NCBI GenBank assembly: GCA_031373785.1
Contig: JANMNE010000149.1
Coordinates: forward strand, 1-7,867
Reading direction: 5' to 3'
Origin: JAENVT01 sp031373785
Lineage (GTDB): Bacteria > Actinomycetota > Acidimicrobiia > Acidimicrobiales > Ilumatobacteraceae
DNA: 7,867 bases
The translations under genes were made by a program, and so were the position numbers. This document shows positions 1 to 6,428 of this stretch, piece after piece. The notes under the pieces are model-generated. The model did not search any database. It was not told the DNA's origin and saw nothing but the letters and a program-made list of their open reading frames with translations. Position 1 is the stretch's first letter. Each line of letters begins with the position of its first letter.

Positions 1-1
1 T

Positions 2-784
2 CTGGTCGATGGTTCGGCGGGGTTGTCGGCGGCGACGATCAAGCGGCGGTTGGCGGCGGTGTCGGCGTTGTATGGCTATCTCGTGGTGCGCGGCGATGCC
101 GGTGTGACTGTGAACCCGGTGCCGCGCGGCTTGCCGACCCGCCAGCATCGTCATCGCGGCCCGCGGGTGGTTCCGTTGGTGCGTGGTGTTCGCCGGTTGC
201 CGCGGATCATCGGGCCGGCGGACGTCGAGGCGTTGTTGGCAGCGTTGCGGACCGATCGTGATCGGGCGATCGTGCAGGCGATGCTGCTCGCCGGGTTGCG
301 TCGTTGCGAGGTGCTCGGGTTGCGGCTCGAGGACCTGCGGCTCGGCGAGTGGCGGGTGTTCGTCGCTGACGGCAAGGGCGGCTACGAGCGGCTCGTGCCG
401 ATGTCGGTGACGTTCTTCGCGACGGTGGCGAGCTATCTGAACAGCGAACGCCCGAAGGACGCGACGACGAACCGGGTGTTCGTCGCGTTGAAGGGGCCGA
501 CGCGTGGTGAGGCGTTGTCGGTGTCGGGTCTTGATGAGGTCCTCGCTGGCGCTCGGGGGCGGGCTGGGTTGTCGCATGGGACCTGTCACGAACTGCGCCA
601 CACCTGCTTCACCCGGCTCCGCGAAGCGGGCATGGCCATCGAAGCGCTGCAGGCGCTCGCTGGCCACCGCTCGATCGAATCGACCCGGGTCTATCTCCAT
701 CTCGGCGCCGATTGGCTCGCCGATGAGTACCGGCGCGCTGTCGAGGCGATCGAAGCGGACACCACGATCGGGTCGCCCCGATGA
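2..784 (+). CDS. Tyrosine recombinase/integrase, 5' end outside window
   Basis: Site-specific DNA recombinase of the tyrosine (lambda integrase/XerCD) class, which cuts and rejoins DNA through a 3'-phosphotyrosine. The frame is open to the window edge, so the gene is partial; an in-frame TTG at 23 is probably internal, because it leaves only about 60 residues before the catalytic domain, about half of a normal core-binding domain. Numbering from that TTG: remnant of the N-terminal SAM-like domain 1-35 (TIKRRLAAV, NPV); catalytic domain from about 62; Arg I R93 in AGLRRCEVLGL; Lys K118 in DGKGG; HxxR box H189/R192 in HELRHT; H215 in GHRSIEST; nucleophile Y224. All catalytic residues are present, so it is probably active. 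Its TGA overlaps the ATG of the next recombinase (ATGA), which implies an operon with translational coupling. It is most likely a transposon-type recombinase working with its neighbour; the exact family is unknown. Confidence 0.93.
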   Translation: MVDGSAGLSAATIKRRLAAVSALYGYLVVRGDAGVTVNPVPRGLPTRQHRHRGPRVVPLVRGVRRLPRIIGPADVEALLAALRTDRDRAIVQAMLLAGLRRCEVLGLRLEDLRLGEWRVFVADGKGGYERLVPMSVTFFATVASYLNSERPKDATTNRVFVALKGPTRGEALSVSGLDEVLAGARGRAGLSHGTCHELRHTCFTRLREAGMAIEALQALAGHRSIESTRVYLHLGADWLADEYRRAVEAIEADTTIGSPR

Positions 785-2070
785 GCGCCCGTTCGAGCGC
801 AGCACTGGTTGTCATCGTCGATCTCCCGGCCACGACAGGGCGGCTGCTGCCGGAGATCTCCTGGGTCCAGATCGCCCAACGAGCACCGCAGATGGTCTCG
901 ACCATGGCCCGCTACCTGGACCAACTCGCCGTGTCTGCCCGACCCTCGACGGTGACCGCGGTTGATCTGACGTTGCGGCAGTTCGCCGACTGCGTCACCG
1001 TGACCGACCCGACGTGTCGCAGCATGGCCCTGGTCAAGCGATCACATTTCGAGGACTACAAGCGTTGGCTGGCACGCCGGCCCGGCCGGCGCGGCACGCT
1101 CACCGCGACAACGATCTCGGGGCGGATCGGGTTGCTGCGCACGTTCTTCGAACGGATCATCGAGTGGGACTACGACGACGCCCCTGCCCGCATTCCGATC
1201 TTCGCTGGTGACTTCCCCAACCGTGACGAACCACTCCCCAAGTTCCTCGACGACCCCACCGCCGCCAAGTTCATAGCCACCCTTGCCGCCGACCCCAACC
1301 CGCGTCGGCGGCTGATGGTCGAGCTCCTCGCCCGCACCGGGATGCGCTCGGGCGAACTGTCCGGCCTCGACGACAACGCGATGGTCCTGATCGGTGACAC
1401 CCATTGGCTCCGGATCCCTGTCGGCAAGCTCCACAACGACCGCTACGTGCCGCTGCTGCCCTACATCGTCGAACTCGTCAACGACCACCGAGTCCGGCGC
1501 GGTCCCACACAATCCGGGCGGCTCGTCGAACGCGACGACGGCCGACCGTTCGACCGGCGCACCATCCACCGCTACGTCACCACGGTCGCCAAACGCGCCG
1601 GGATCGGACCCGTGCACCCTCACCAACTCCGCCACACCCTGGCAACCCAAGCCATCAACCGCGGCATGAGCCTCGAAGCGATCGCCGCGCTCTTGGGCCA
1701 CCGCTCGATGAAGATGACCTTGACCTACGCGCGCATCTCGGACCGCACCGTCGCCGACGAATACTTCCGCGTCACCGCCGCCGTCGAAGCCAACTACAAC
1801 ACCGGAGCGCTCCCGGCCGGCACCGCCGGCGAGACCATGACCCGCCTCGCCGCGGACCACCGCCGCCTCCTCGGCAACGGACACTGCACCCGGCCCGCCG
1901 CACTCGACTGCGCATACGAATCGATCTGCGAACGATGCGGCTTCTTCGAGACCGGCCCCCAGTTCGTCACCATCCTCACCCGCCAACGCGACCACGCCAC
2001 CGACCACCACCAACCCGAACGAGCCGAGCTCTTCACGAACATCATCACCAACCTCGACAACAGCGCCTGA
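781..2070 (+). CDS. Second tyrosine recombinase with C-terminal four-Cys tail
   Basis: A 429-aa tyrosine recombinase translated from an ATG that overlaps the upstream recombinase stop codon. The N-terminal DNA-binding (core-binding) domain spans about 35-145, with a helix rich in arginine near 110-125 (TISGRIGLLRTFF). The catalytic domain spans about 155-335: R189 in ARTGMRSGELSGL, K216 in PVGKLHNDRYVPL, H281/R284 in HPHQLRHTLA, H307 in LLGHRSMKMT, nucleophile Y316. After the catalytic domain comes a tail of about 95 residues with C369-x7-C377-x5-C383-x2-C386 (GHCTRPAALDC, CERCGFF), which suggests a small metal-binding module, followed by a charged helix. I recall similar tails in other actinobacterial tandem recombinases, but could not check. 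The tandem arrangement is like Tn554 tnpA/tnpB or 'recombinase in trio' elements; no third recombinase follows downstream. Recombinase class is near certain; the element type is inference. Confidence 0.94.
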   Translation: MSARSSAALVVIVDLPATTGRLLPEISWVQIAQRAPQMVSTMARYLDQLAVSARPSTVTAVDLTLRQFADCVTVTDPTCRSMALVKRSHFEDYKRWLARRPGRRGTLTATTISGRIGLLRTFFERIIEWDYDDAPARIPIFAGDFPNRDEPLPKFLDDPTAAKFIATLAADPNPRRRLMVELLARTGMRSGELSGLDDNAMVLIGDTHWLRIPVGKLHNDRYVPLLPYIVELVNDHRVRRGPTQSGRLVERDDGRPFDRRTIHRYVTTVAKRAGIGPVHPHQLRHTLATQAINRGMSLEAIAALLGHRSMKMTLTYARISDRTVADEYFRVTAAVEANYNTGALPAGTAGETMTRLAADHRRLLGNGHCTRPAALDCAYESICERCGFFETGPQFVTILTRQRDHATDHHQPERAELFTNIITNLDNSA

Positions 2071-2240
2071 CTGTGCTTCGATAAACCCACCCCAGGACCC
2101 GTCGATCACCCGTATAACGCCGGGAAGATGACGTTCTCTCGGGCCAATCACGCTGAGCGTTCACGGTCCGCCATATGGATCGCCCTCACCGTTGAGGGAC
2201 TTCGCGGGCGTGAGTTCCCGGGGCGTGCCCAATGGCCCTT

Positions 2241-2277
2241 GTGCCGGTCAGGCCGGCGCGTGATGATCCCATCACGC
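2241..2277. repeat. Two abutting inverted repeats (hairpins)
   Basis: The first stem is 2241-2247 with 2253-2259 (core GCCGG/CCGGC, one G-T pair, 5-base loop). The second is a perfect 8-bp stem, GCGTGATG at 2258-2265 with CATCACGC at 2270-2277, loop ATCC. They share two bases, so only one can form fully at a time. No T-run follows, so this is not a classical intrinsic terminator on the + strand. It could be a factor-assisted terminator for the recombinase operon, a regulator site, or a recombinase-binding site near the element end. Confidence 0.5.
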
Positions 2278-2383
2278 ATAACATCGAAATTGAGAAGACC
2301 GCGTCACGGTGCTCGTCAATAACACTTTGGTTCCACGCGTGGTCCTGCCGCACGAGGTGGGCCTGCCCAAAGATCAGGGTCTC

Positions 2384-2389
2384 TAATAC
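2384..2389 (+). promoter_or_regulatory. Candidate -10 box of lipoprotein gene
   Basis: TAATAC lies 13 bases before the GTG start at 2403 and resembles a sigma-70 type -10 hexamer. It would place transcription start about six bases before the GTG, giving an almost leaderless mRNA; this fits the lack of a clear Shine-Dalgarno sequence. No good -35 is seen at the usual spacing, so the call is weak. Confidence 0.25.
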
Positions 2390-2402
2390 GGCCTCGAGAC
2401 AT

Positions 2403-3341
2403 GTGAGACGCACAGTTCTGCGTGCAGTCATCTCGGCCTCGATCGTGCTTGCCGCGAGCTGTTCGACGACTGACGGTGCGAACAACCGCGCTGACGGGAT
2501 TGGTGTGGTGCCGGCGACTTCGACCACACCGCGTTCGACTGAGAGCGCACCGGATTACGACCCCGACGAGCTCTTCGAGATGACCTACGAATCGTTTGAC
2601 TATCTGTGTACCGTTCTCGACGTCAGCATCTCCCGCTATCCCTGCGTGCTCTATTCGGGCGGTCCCAGCCCCGACATCGTCTCGGTGATCACTGCGCCAG
2701 ACCTGTACTGCTCCGGGACCGCTACCTTCCGTGACTGCTCAGGTCTCTGGTTTCCGAGCGACCTGGATGAGTACGACCTCCGTACCGTCGACGGGCACGA
2801 CGTGATTTGCACGAGCGCTGGCACCTTCTCTAGTCCAGGCGATCAAGCGTGTTACCTCTATGCAGGCGGTAATCCGAGCACGGCAACAACTGGTCTGGCC
2901 GACTACATGTGCAGCAGCAGCCGCGTAGGTATCAGCGATTGCGCTACCGACTACTACCCGTCCGAGATGGCCGACTACAAGCAGTACAAGGTAAATGGCG
3001 GTGATGTCATCTGCACGGACGCTCGCGTGTCGGGAAGCTTCGGCGATCTCGATTGCTATCGATATTCGGGAGGCAACCCCAGCGATGCTGTCTCTGGCAC
3101 CCCGGACTACAAGTGCACACCGAGCGGGCTAAGCGTCGACTGCGCATCCGATTACTACCCGTCCGAGATGGAAGGCCTGACCATCGTGTCGATACGCGGA
3201 GCTGACTACATTTGCCAAGACTCGTTCGAGGGCCAGGAGTGTTTCGTCTGGTTTGGCCAAGGTTCCCCGACGGATGCGATTGGGTTCCGGCCCGACTACT
3301 ACTGCAACCTTTCAGGCTGCAGCCCTGACGACTATCCGTAA
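2403..3341 (+). CDS. Predicted lipoprotein with four Cys-rich tandem repeats
   Basis: A 312-aa protein of unknown function. The GTG at 2403 was chosen because a textbook lipoprotein signal follows directly: basic MRR, hydrophobic stretch 4-18, lipobox LAASC with C20 as the lipid-modified residue. A longer frame open from 2232 would bury this signal. A linker rich in Ser, Thr and Pro (21-52) is followed by four repeats of about 65-68 residues. Each has four cysteines: 69/81/103/112, 136/150/170/180, 204/218/238/247, 271/280/301/306. Conserved parts are Y-x-C, a GGNPS-type turn after the second Cys, PDYxC, and DC-x-x-DYYPSEM. The protein ends just after the 16th repeat cysteine, so it looks complete rather than truncated. 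The even cysteine number suggests disulfides outside the membrane. It is rich in Asp and Tyr and acidic. Base composition is lower in GC than the neighbours, suggesting transfer. A surface or adhesive role is possible; no family was recognised. Confidence 0.8.
   Translation: MRRTVLRAVISASIVLAASCSTTDGANNRADGIGVVPATSTTPRSTESAPDYDPDELFEMTYESFDYLCTVLDVSISRYPCVLYSGGPSPDIVSVITAPDLYCSGTATFRDCSGLWFPSDLDEYDLRTVDGHDVICTSAGTFSSPGDQACYLYAGGNPSTATTGLADYMCSSSRVGISDCATDYYPSEMADYKQYKVNGGDVICTDARVSGSFGDLDCYRYSGGNPSDAVSGTPDYKCTPSGLSVDCASDYYPSEMEGLTIVSIRGADYICQDSFEGQECFVWFGQGSPTDAIGFRPDYYCNLSGCSPDDYP
2607..3320 (+). repeat. Coding tandem repeat, four units of about 200 bp
   Basis: Counting from the codon of C69 to that of C306, the coding sequence holds four units at 67-68 codon spacing in the centre. 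Units two and three are closest: TACTACCCGTCCGAGATGG occurs at 2952-2970 and again at 3153-3171, exactly 201 bases apart. The gap between the fourth cysteine of a unit and the first of the next is always 23 residues. The first and last units have diverged most. Confidence 0.75.
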
Positions 3342-3558
3342 CACAGCCGCGCTACTCGTGAGCCTCCGCCGGATACCGGGCGATTCATCCCATACCGCCG
3401 GCTTCGCATCAAGCGACGGGGACGCCGGAACTCGAACCCACCGCACTGCGCGTTCACCGTCGAAGAAAGATTCGTCAGGCCGTCAGTGGCCGGTTTCGGG
3501 CGAGCAGGCAGCGGGTCGCCGGCATCGATCAGCCCAGATGGTCGGTCACGGCGACTGC

Positions 3559-3586
3559 TTGGTGACCTTTGTGTGGGCAGTACGGT
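3559..3586 (+). promoter_or_regulatory. Candidate promoter of the MalK-like ATPase gene
   Basis: TTGGTG at 3559-3564 and TACGGT at 3581-3586 are separated by 16 bases and resemble -35 and -10 boxes; TACGGT fits the TANNNT pattern common in actinobacteria. Transcription would start near 3593, just before the ribosome site at 3595-3601, leaving a very short leader. Confidence 0.35.
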
Positions 3587-3594
3587 GACTGCGC

Positions 3595-3601
3595 GAGGGG
3601 A
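3595..3601 (+). promoter_or_regulatory. Ribosome binding site deciding the ATPase start
   Basis: GAGGGGA lies six bases before ATG 3608. It is the clearest Shine-Dalgarno match in the window and favours this ATG over the in-frame TTG at 3569. Confidence 0.6.
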
Positions 3602-3607
3602 ATCGTC

Positions 3608-4669
3608 ATGGCAACCGTTGAGCTCGAACATGTAACGGTCAGGCGTTCGGGCAAGACACTGCTCGACGACGTCAACCTGAGCGTCGCCGACGGCGAGCTG
3701 ATCGGGGTGATCGGATCCAACGGGTCGGGCAAGACGACGCTGCTTCGTGCAATCGCCGGCCTGGAACGTTTGAAGGCCGGCACGATCTGGGTGGGTGGTG
3801 TCGATGTCACCCATGTGGCGACCGCTGATCGCGGCATGGCGATGGTGTTCCAACGTTCGGTCTTGATCCCCAATCGCGACGTGCAAAGAAACATTGCGTT
3901 CCCTCTCGAGGTCCGCCACCAGCCGGCGGGTCAGATCTCGACTCGGGTAGCCGCCGAGATACGCGCTCTGCACATCGAGGCACTGCTCGCCAGATCTCCC
4001 GAGGGTCTGTCGGCCGGCGAGGCGCAACTCGTGCAGGTCGCCCGGGCATTGGTGCGGAGGCCTTCGTTGCTGCTGCTCGATGAGCCGTTGGCCTGCCTGG
4101 ACGAATCGCTGACCCAGCACATGCGATTCGAACTGCGTTCTCTGCAACAGGGCTATGGGGTGACAACCTTTCTGACGACAACTGAACCGGTTGAAGCGAT
4201 GTCACTGCCCGACCGCATTGTCGTCCTCGACGGTGGTCACGTCGTTCAAGTCGGCACGCCGACCGAGGTGTACGAGCAACCCGTGAGTCTGGAGGCTGCG
4301 GCGACCACCGGTCATGTGTCAACGGTGACCGCACAGGTCGAGACCGACAGCGAAGGTTTCTGGTTGGTGCACCCGTCGTTCCGTCAACGGGCGTGGCGTC
4401 CCTCGCTCGCCAACTACGTCGGCAGCGGGGTGCTTGTCGCATTGCGGCCGACCTGGACGCGCGTGACGCCAGACGGTCCTGTCATCTCCACTGTCACCGA
4501 GATCAACTTGGTCACCGGCACGATCACCGTCGAGTTCGGCAGTGCAGCGCAGCCCGACCACGTCGAGATCGCTGCGCCGAGCCTGACCCTGCGCCGCGGC
4601 GCCCAAGTGATGTTCTCGATCGACGAACTTGCGCTGTTCGATCCAATCACCGGCCGCTGTCTCCCTTGA
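3608..4669 (+). CDS. ABC transporter ATPase, MalK/ModC-like importer type
   Basis: A 353-aa cytoplasmic ATPase subunit of the kind that powers ABC importers. Nucleotide-binding domain, residues 1-235: Walker A GSNGSGKTT 36-44, Q-loop Q82 in VFQRSVLIPNRDV, signature LSAGEAQ 134-140, Walker B LLLLDEP with D158 and E159, D-loop ACLD. A GTPTEVYEQP hinge leads into an OB-fold/TOBE-like regulatory domain (about 238-353, LVALRPTWTR). Length and layout match MalK/UgpC or ModC/PotA relatives. Two departures stand out: the signature is LSAGE rather than LSGGQ, and the H-loop, normally THDQxEAM, reads TTEPVEAM with T192 in place of the switch histidine. ATP hydrolysis may therefore be slow or altered. 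No permease or binding protein lies beside it, so it either serves transporters encoded elsewhere or is a diverged orphan. Substrate cannot be told. Confidence 0.9.
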   Translation: MATVELEHVTVRRSGKTLLDDVNLSVADGELIGVIGSNGSGKTTLLRAIAGLERLKAGTIWVGGVDVTHVATADRGMAMVFQRSVLIPNRDVQRNIAFPLEVRHQPAGQISTRVAAEIRALHIEALLARSPEGLSAGEAQLVQVARALVRRPSLLLLDEPLACLDESLTQHMRFELRSLQQGYGVTTFLTTTEPVEAMSLPDRIVVLDGGHVVQVGTPTEVYEQPVSLEAAATTGHVSTVTAQVETDSEGFWLVHPSFRQRAWRPSLANYVGSGVLVALRPTWTRVTPDGPVISTVTEINLVTGTITVEFGSAAQPDHVEIAAPSLTLRRGAQVMFSIDELALFDPITGRCLP

Positions 4670-4702
4670 GCGCGGCGAGGAAACGGCCCTAGCAGCAGTC
4701 AG

Positions 4703-5428
4703 CTAGTCCCAGCGGAACAGGCGCGACGCCAGCAGCGGCGTGATCACTGCCCAGATGGCGAGCACGATCCACGAGCGCGTCGGCTGTGTGCCGGCATTGC
4801 TCAGCGCGTCGCGCAGCACGTCGGCAAGGGCGCCCGACGGCAGCGCGTGGGCCACGGCTCGAACCACGCCGGGCAGCTTGGCGAATGGGATGACCATTCC
4901 GCCGAGCAACAGCAGCACGAGGTACAACCCGTTCTGCGCGGCAAGGTTGATCTCGCCCGGTAGCCGACCGGCAAGTGTCAGGCCGATGCCGGCGAAGGCC
5001 ATCGTCCCGACGATCACGGCGAGCACCGCCAGCAGCCAGTTCGGCGAGTCGGGGCTCCAGCCGAGGGCGAAGGCGACGGGGATCAGCACCGCGAACTGCA
5101 CGATCTCGACGGCGATGACCGAGCCGATCTTGGCGGCGATCAGCCGTGGACGTCCGAGTGGCGTGGTGCCGAGGCGCTTCAGCACGTGGTAGCTGCGCTC
5201 GAACCCGGTGCCGATGCCGAGGCTGACCATCGCCGTGCTCATCGTCGCCAGGGCGAGGATGCCGGGAGCCAGGAAGTCGATCGGTTCCTTGGTGTCGGTC
5301 GGCAACACGTCGACCAGGCTGAAGAAGACCAGCAGCATCACCGGGATGCCGAGCGTCAACAACAGCTGCTCGCCGTTGCCCGCCACCCGGCGCAGTTCGG
5401 CGCGCAGCTGCACCAGGGCGACCTTCAT
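4703..5428 (-). CDS. ABC-2 type transporter permease (DrrB-like)
   Basis: A 241-aa membrane protein of the ABC-2 export permease class. Six hydrophobic segments are visible, at about 21-40, 52-73, 102-123, 131-153, 165-182 and 218-235. Between the second and third lies FERSYHVLKRLGTTPLGR, the cytoplasmic coupling segment typical of this class (ER...LKRL..TPL.R). It starts at ATG 5428, ten bases after the stop of the ATPase gene upstream, so the two form an operon and should make one exporter with two of each subunit. Family members export drugs, lipids or polysaccharides; nothing here names the substrate. The gene converges with the MalK-like ATPase gene with only 33 bases between their stops. 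Confidence 0.9.
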   Translation of the reverse strand: MKVALVQLRAELRRVAGNGEQLLLTLGIPVMLLVFFSLVDVLPTDTKEPIDFLAPGILALATMSTAMVSLGIGTGFERSYHVLKRLGTTPLGRPRLIAAKIGSVIAVEIVQFAVLIPVAFALGWSPDSPNWLLAVLAVIVGTMAFAGIGLTLAGRLPGEINLAAQNGLYLVLLLLGGMVIPFAKLPGVVRAVAHALPSGALADVLRDALSNAGTQPTRSWIVLAIWAVITPLLASRLFRWD

Positions 5429-5438
5429 GCGTCGGCTC

Positions 5439-6347
5439 TCATGGCTGGTTCTCGTCTCCGCGGGTGAGCCGTCGGAACACGTCTTCCAGTCGCTGCCCGC
5501 CGGCGCGCAGGTCGTGCAACGGGTGGCCGGCCTCGGCCAGCCAATCGCCGAGTTGGGCCATCAGTCGCGGCTGCGGCGGGGCGTCGATCACGTACTCGTC
5601 GGTGCCGACCTCGGCGGCGATGATGCCGGTTGCCACAGCGAGTGCGCGGAGGTCGAGCCCCGAGTCGCTGCGGAAGCGGATCTCGTCGTGGCCCTTGCGC
5701 AGCTCGGCCAGCGTCCCATCGGCAACCAGCGAGCCGCGATCGATGATGACCATCCGGTCGGCCAGTCGCTCGGCCTCGTCGAGCTCGTGCGTGGCCAGCA
5801 CCACGGCGCATCCGTTGGCTGCGAGATCCCGGATGATGCCGCGGATTGCATCGCGCCCGTTGATGTCGACGCCCGACGTCGGTTCGTCGAGGAAGGCGAC
5901 ATCGGGTTTGGAGGCCAGGGCCAAGGCCAGCGACAGCCGTTGCTTCTCGCCGCCCGAGAGCCGGCGCCAGGTGGCCTTGCTGCGGCTGGTGAGGCCGACC
6001 GACTCGACCAGGGCCGTTGCATCGGCGCCGTTGCCGTACAGCGCCGCATAGTGCCTCGCCGTTTCCAACACCGCCGAACCGGGATACACCCCACCTTCTT
6101 GCAGCATCACGCCCATGCGGCTGCTGAGCTGGCGTTGGTGGGTTGCCGGGTCGAGGCCGAGCACCCTCACCGTGCCTGCCGTGGCGCGCCGGTATCCCTC
6201 GCAAACCTCGATGGTCGAGGTCTTGCCGGCGCCGTTCGGGCCCAACACGGTGGTCACCTGACCGGCCTCGGCGGTGAACGAGATGGCATCGACTGCGACG
6301 AGGTCGCCATGGCGGACCGTCAGATGTTCGACCTCCACCGCGCTCAC
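5439..6347 (-). CDS. ABC exporter ATPase (DrrA/CcmA-like)
   Basis: ATPase partner of the downstream ABC-2 permease, 302 aa from the GTG at 6347. Motifs in this numbering: Walker A GPNGAGKTS 36-44, Q-loop Q83 in GVMLQEGGVYPG, signature LSGGEKQRLSLA from 130, Walker B VAFLDEPTSGVD with D154 and E155, H-loop H187 in LATHELDEAERLADR. All catalytic residues are intact. The C-terminal region (about 225-302) is the variable tail of DrrA-type ATPases and ends LTRGDENQP. The start was chosen because SAVEVEHLTVRHGD is the normal beginning of the fold and because TAGGGT lies eight bases upstream; a TTG at 6398 would add 17 residues with no family similarity. The gene is transcribed away from the glycosyltransferase gene. 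Likely substrates for this class are hydrophobic drugs or lipids, but this is not determined. Confidence 0.93.
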   Translation of the reverse strand: MSAVEVEHLTVRHGDLVAVDAISFTAEAGQVTTVLGPNGAGKTSTIEVCEGYRRATAGTVRVLGLDPATHQRQLSSRMGVMLQEGGVYPGSAVLETARHYAALYGNGADATALVESVGLTSRSKATWRRLSGGEKQRLSLALALASKPDVAFLDEPTSGVDINGRDAIRGIIRDLAANGCAVVLATHELDEAERLADRMVIIDRGSLVADGTLAELRKGHDEIRFRSDSGLDLRALAVATGIIAAEVGTDEYVIDAPPQPRLMAQLGDWLAEAGHPLHDLRAGGQRLEDVFRRLTRGDENQP

Positions 6348-6355
6348 AGCGTGCG

Positions 6356-6361
6356 ACCCTA
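6356..6361 (-). promoter_or_regulatory. Candidate -10 box, leaderless exporter operon
   Basis: On the minus strand TAGGGT fits TANNNT and ends eight bases before GTG 6347. This spacing would start transcription at or next to the GTG, giving a leaderless mRNA, and the same geometry is seen at serS. The bases at the -35 distance are only a poor match (GGTCAC/CGGTCA). Confidence 0.35.
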
Positions 6362-6428
6362 GGCGAGCTCGTACGGCCGTGACCGAATTCGCGATCAAGT
6401 CGGGCCCAATTCCTTCCGATCACAGGGC

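Larger units (their letters stand above)
2071..2402. other. Gene-free stretch after the recombinase pair
   Basis: These 332 bases hold no coding region I can support. Short open frames on both strands show no domain, no good ribosome site and no family resemblance. The right half (about 2275-2400) is less GC-rich than the recombinase genes. The stretch contains two abutting hairpins (2241-2277) and a weak -10-like box at 2384-2389 in front of the lipoprotein gene. If the recombinases belong to a mobile element, its right end should lie here, but no terminal inverted repeat can be identified because the left end is outside the window. Confidence 0.6.

Noticed and set aside
1042..2151. Long open frame (369 codons) on the minus strand opposite the second recombinase
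   Set aside because: It is antisense to a gene with complete recombinase motifs, its translation is low-complexity (Gly, Val, Asp, Glu) with no domain, and long antisense frames are expected in high-GC DNA.
2232..2402. In-frame 57-codon extension upstream of the lipoprotein start
   Set aside because: It would place the lipoprotein signal peptide in the middle of the protein; the extension runs through the hairpins and resembles no protein.
2607..3320. Repeats between 2600 and 3320 as a CRISPR-like or DNA-level array
   Set aside because: Units are about 200 bp, in frame, conserved mainly at cysteine and tyrosine codons, and explained by a repeated protein domain.
3391..3489. Possible complete tRNA gene on the minus strand around the T-arm-like sequence
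   Set aside because: No D-arm, anticodon arm or pairing acceptor stem could be found at the required distances, and G53-C61 of the T-stem is not kept.
3332..4147. 271-codon minus-strand frame overlapping the MalK-like ATPase gene
   Set aside because: It is a shadow of the ATPase gene, which carries all ABC motifs; the antisense product has no recognisable domain.
4689..4706. Possible bidirectional terminator between the convergent ATPase and permease genes (CTAGC/GCTAG)
   Set aside because: The stem is only 5 bp with an 8-base loop and no T-run, and it overlaps the permease stop codon; too weak to call.
6348..6398. Longer exporter ATPase starting at TTG 6398
   Set aside because: The added 17 residues do not belong to the ABC fold and would run through the -10-like box; GTG 6347 gives the normal N-terminus.
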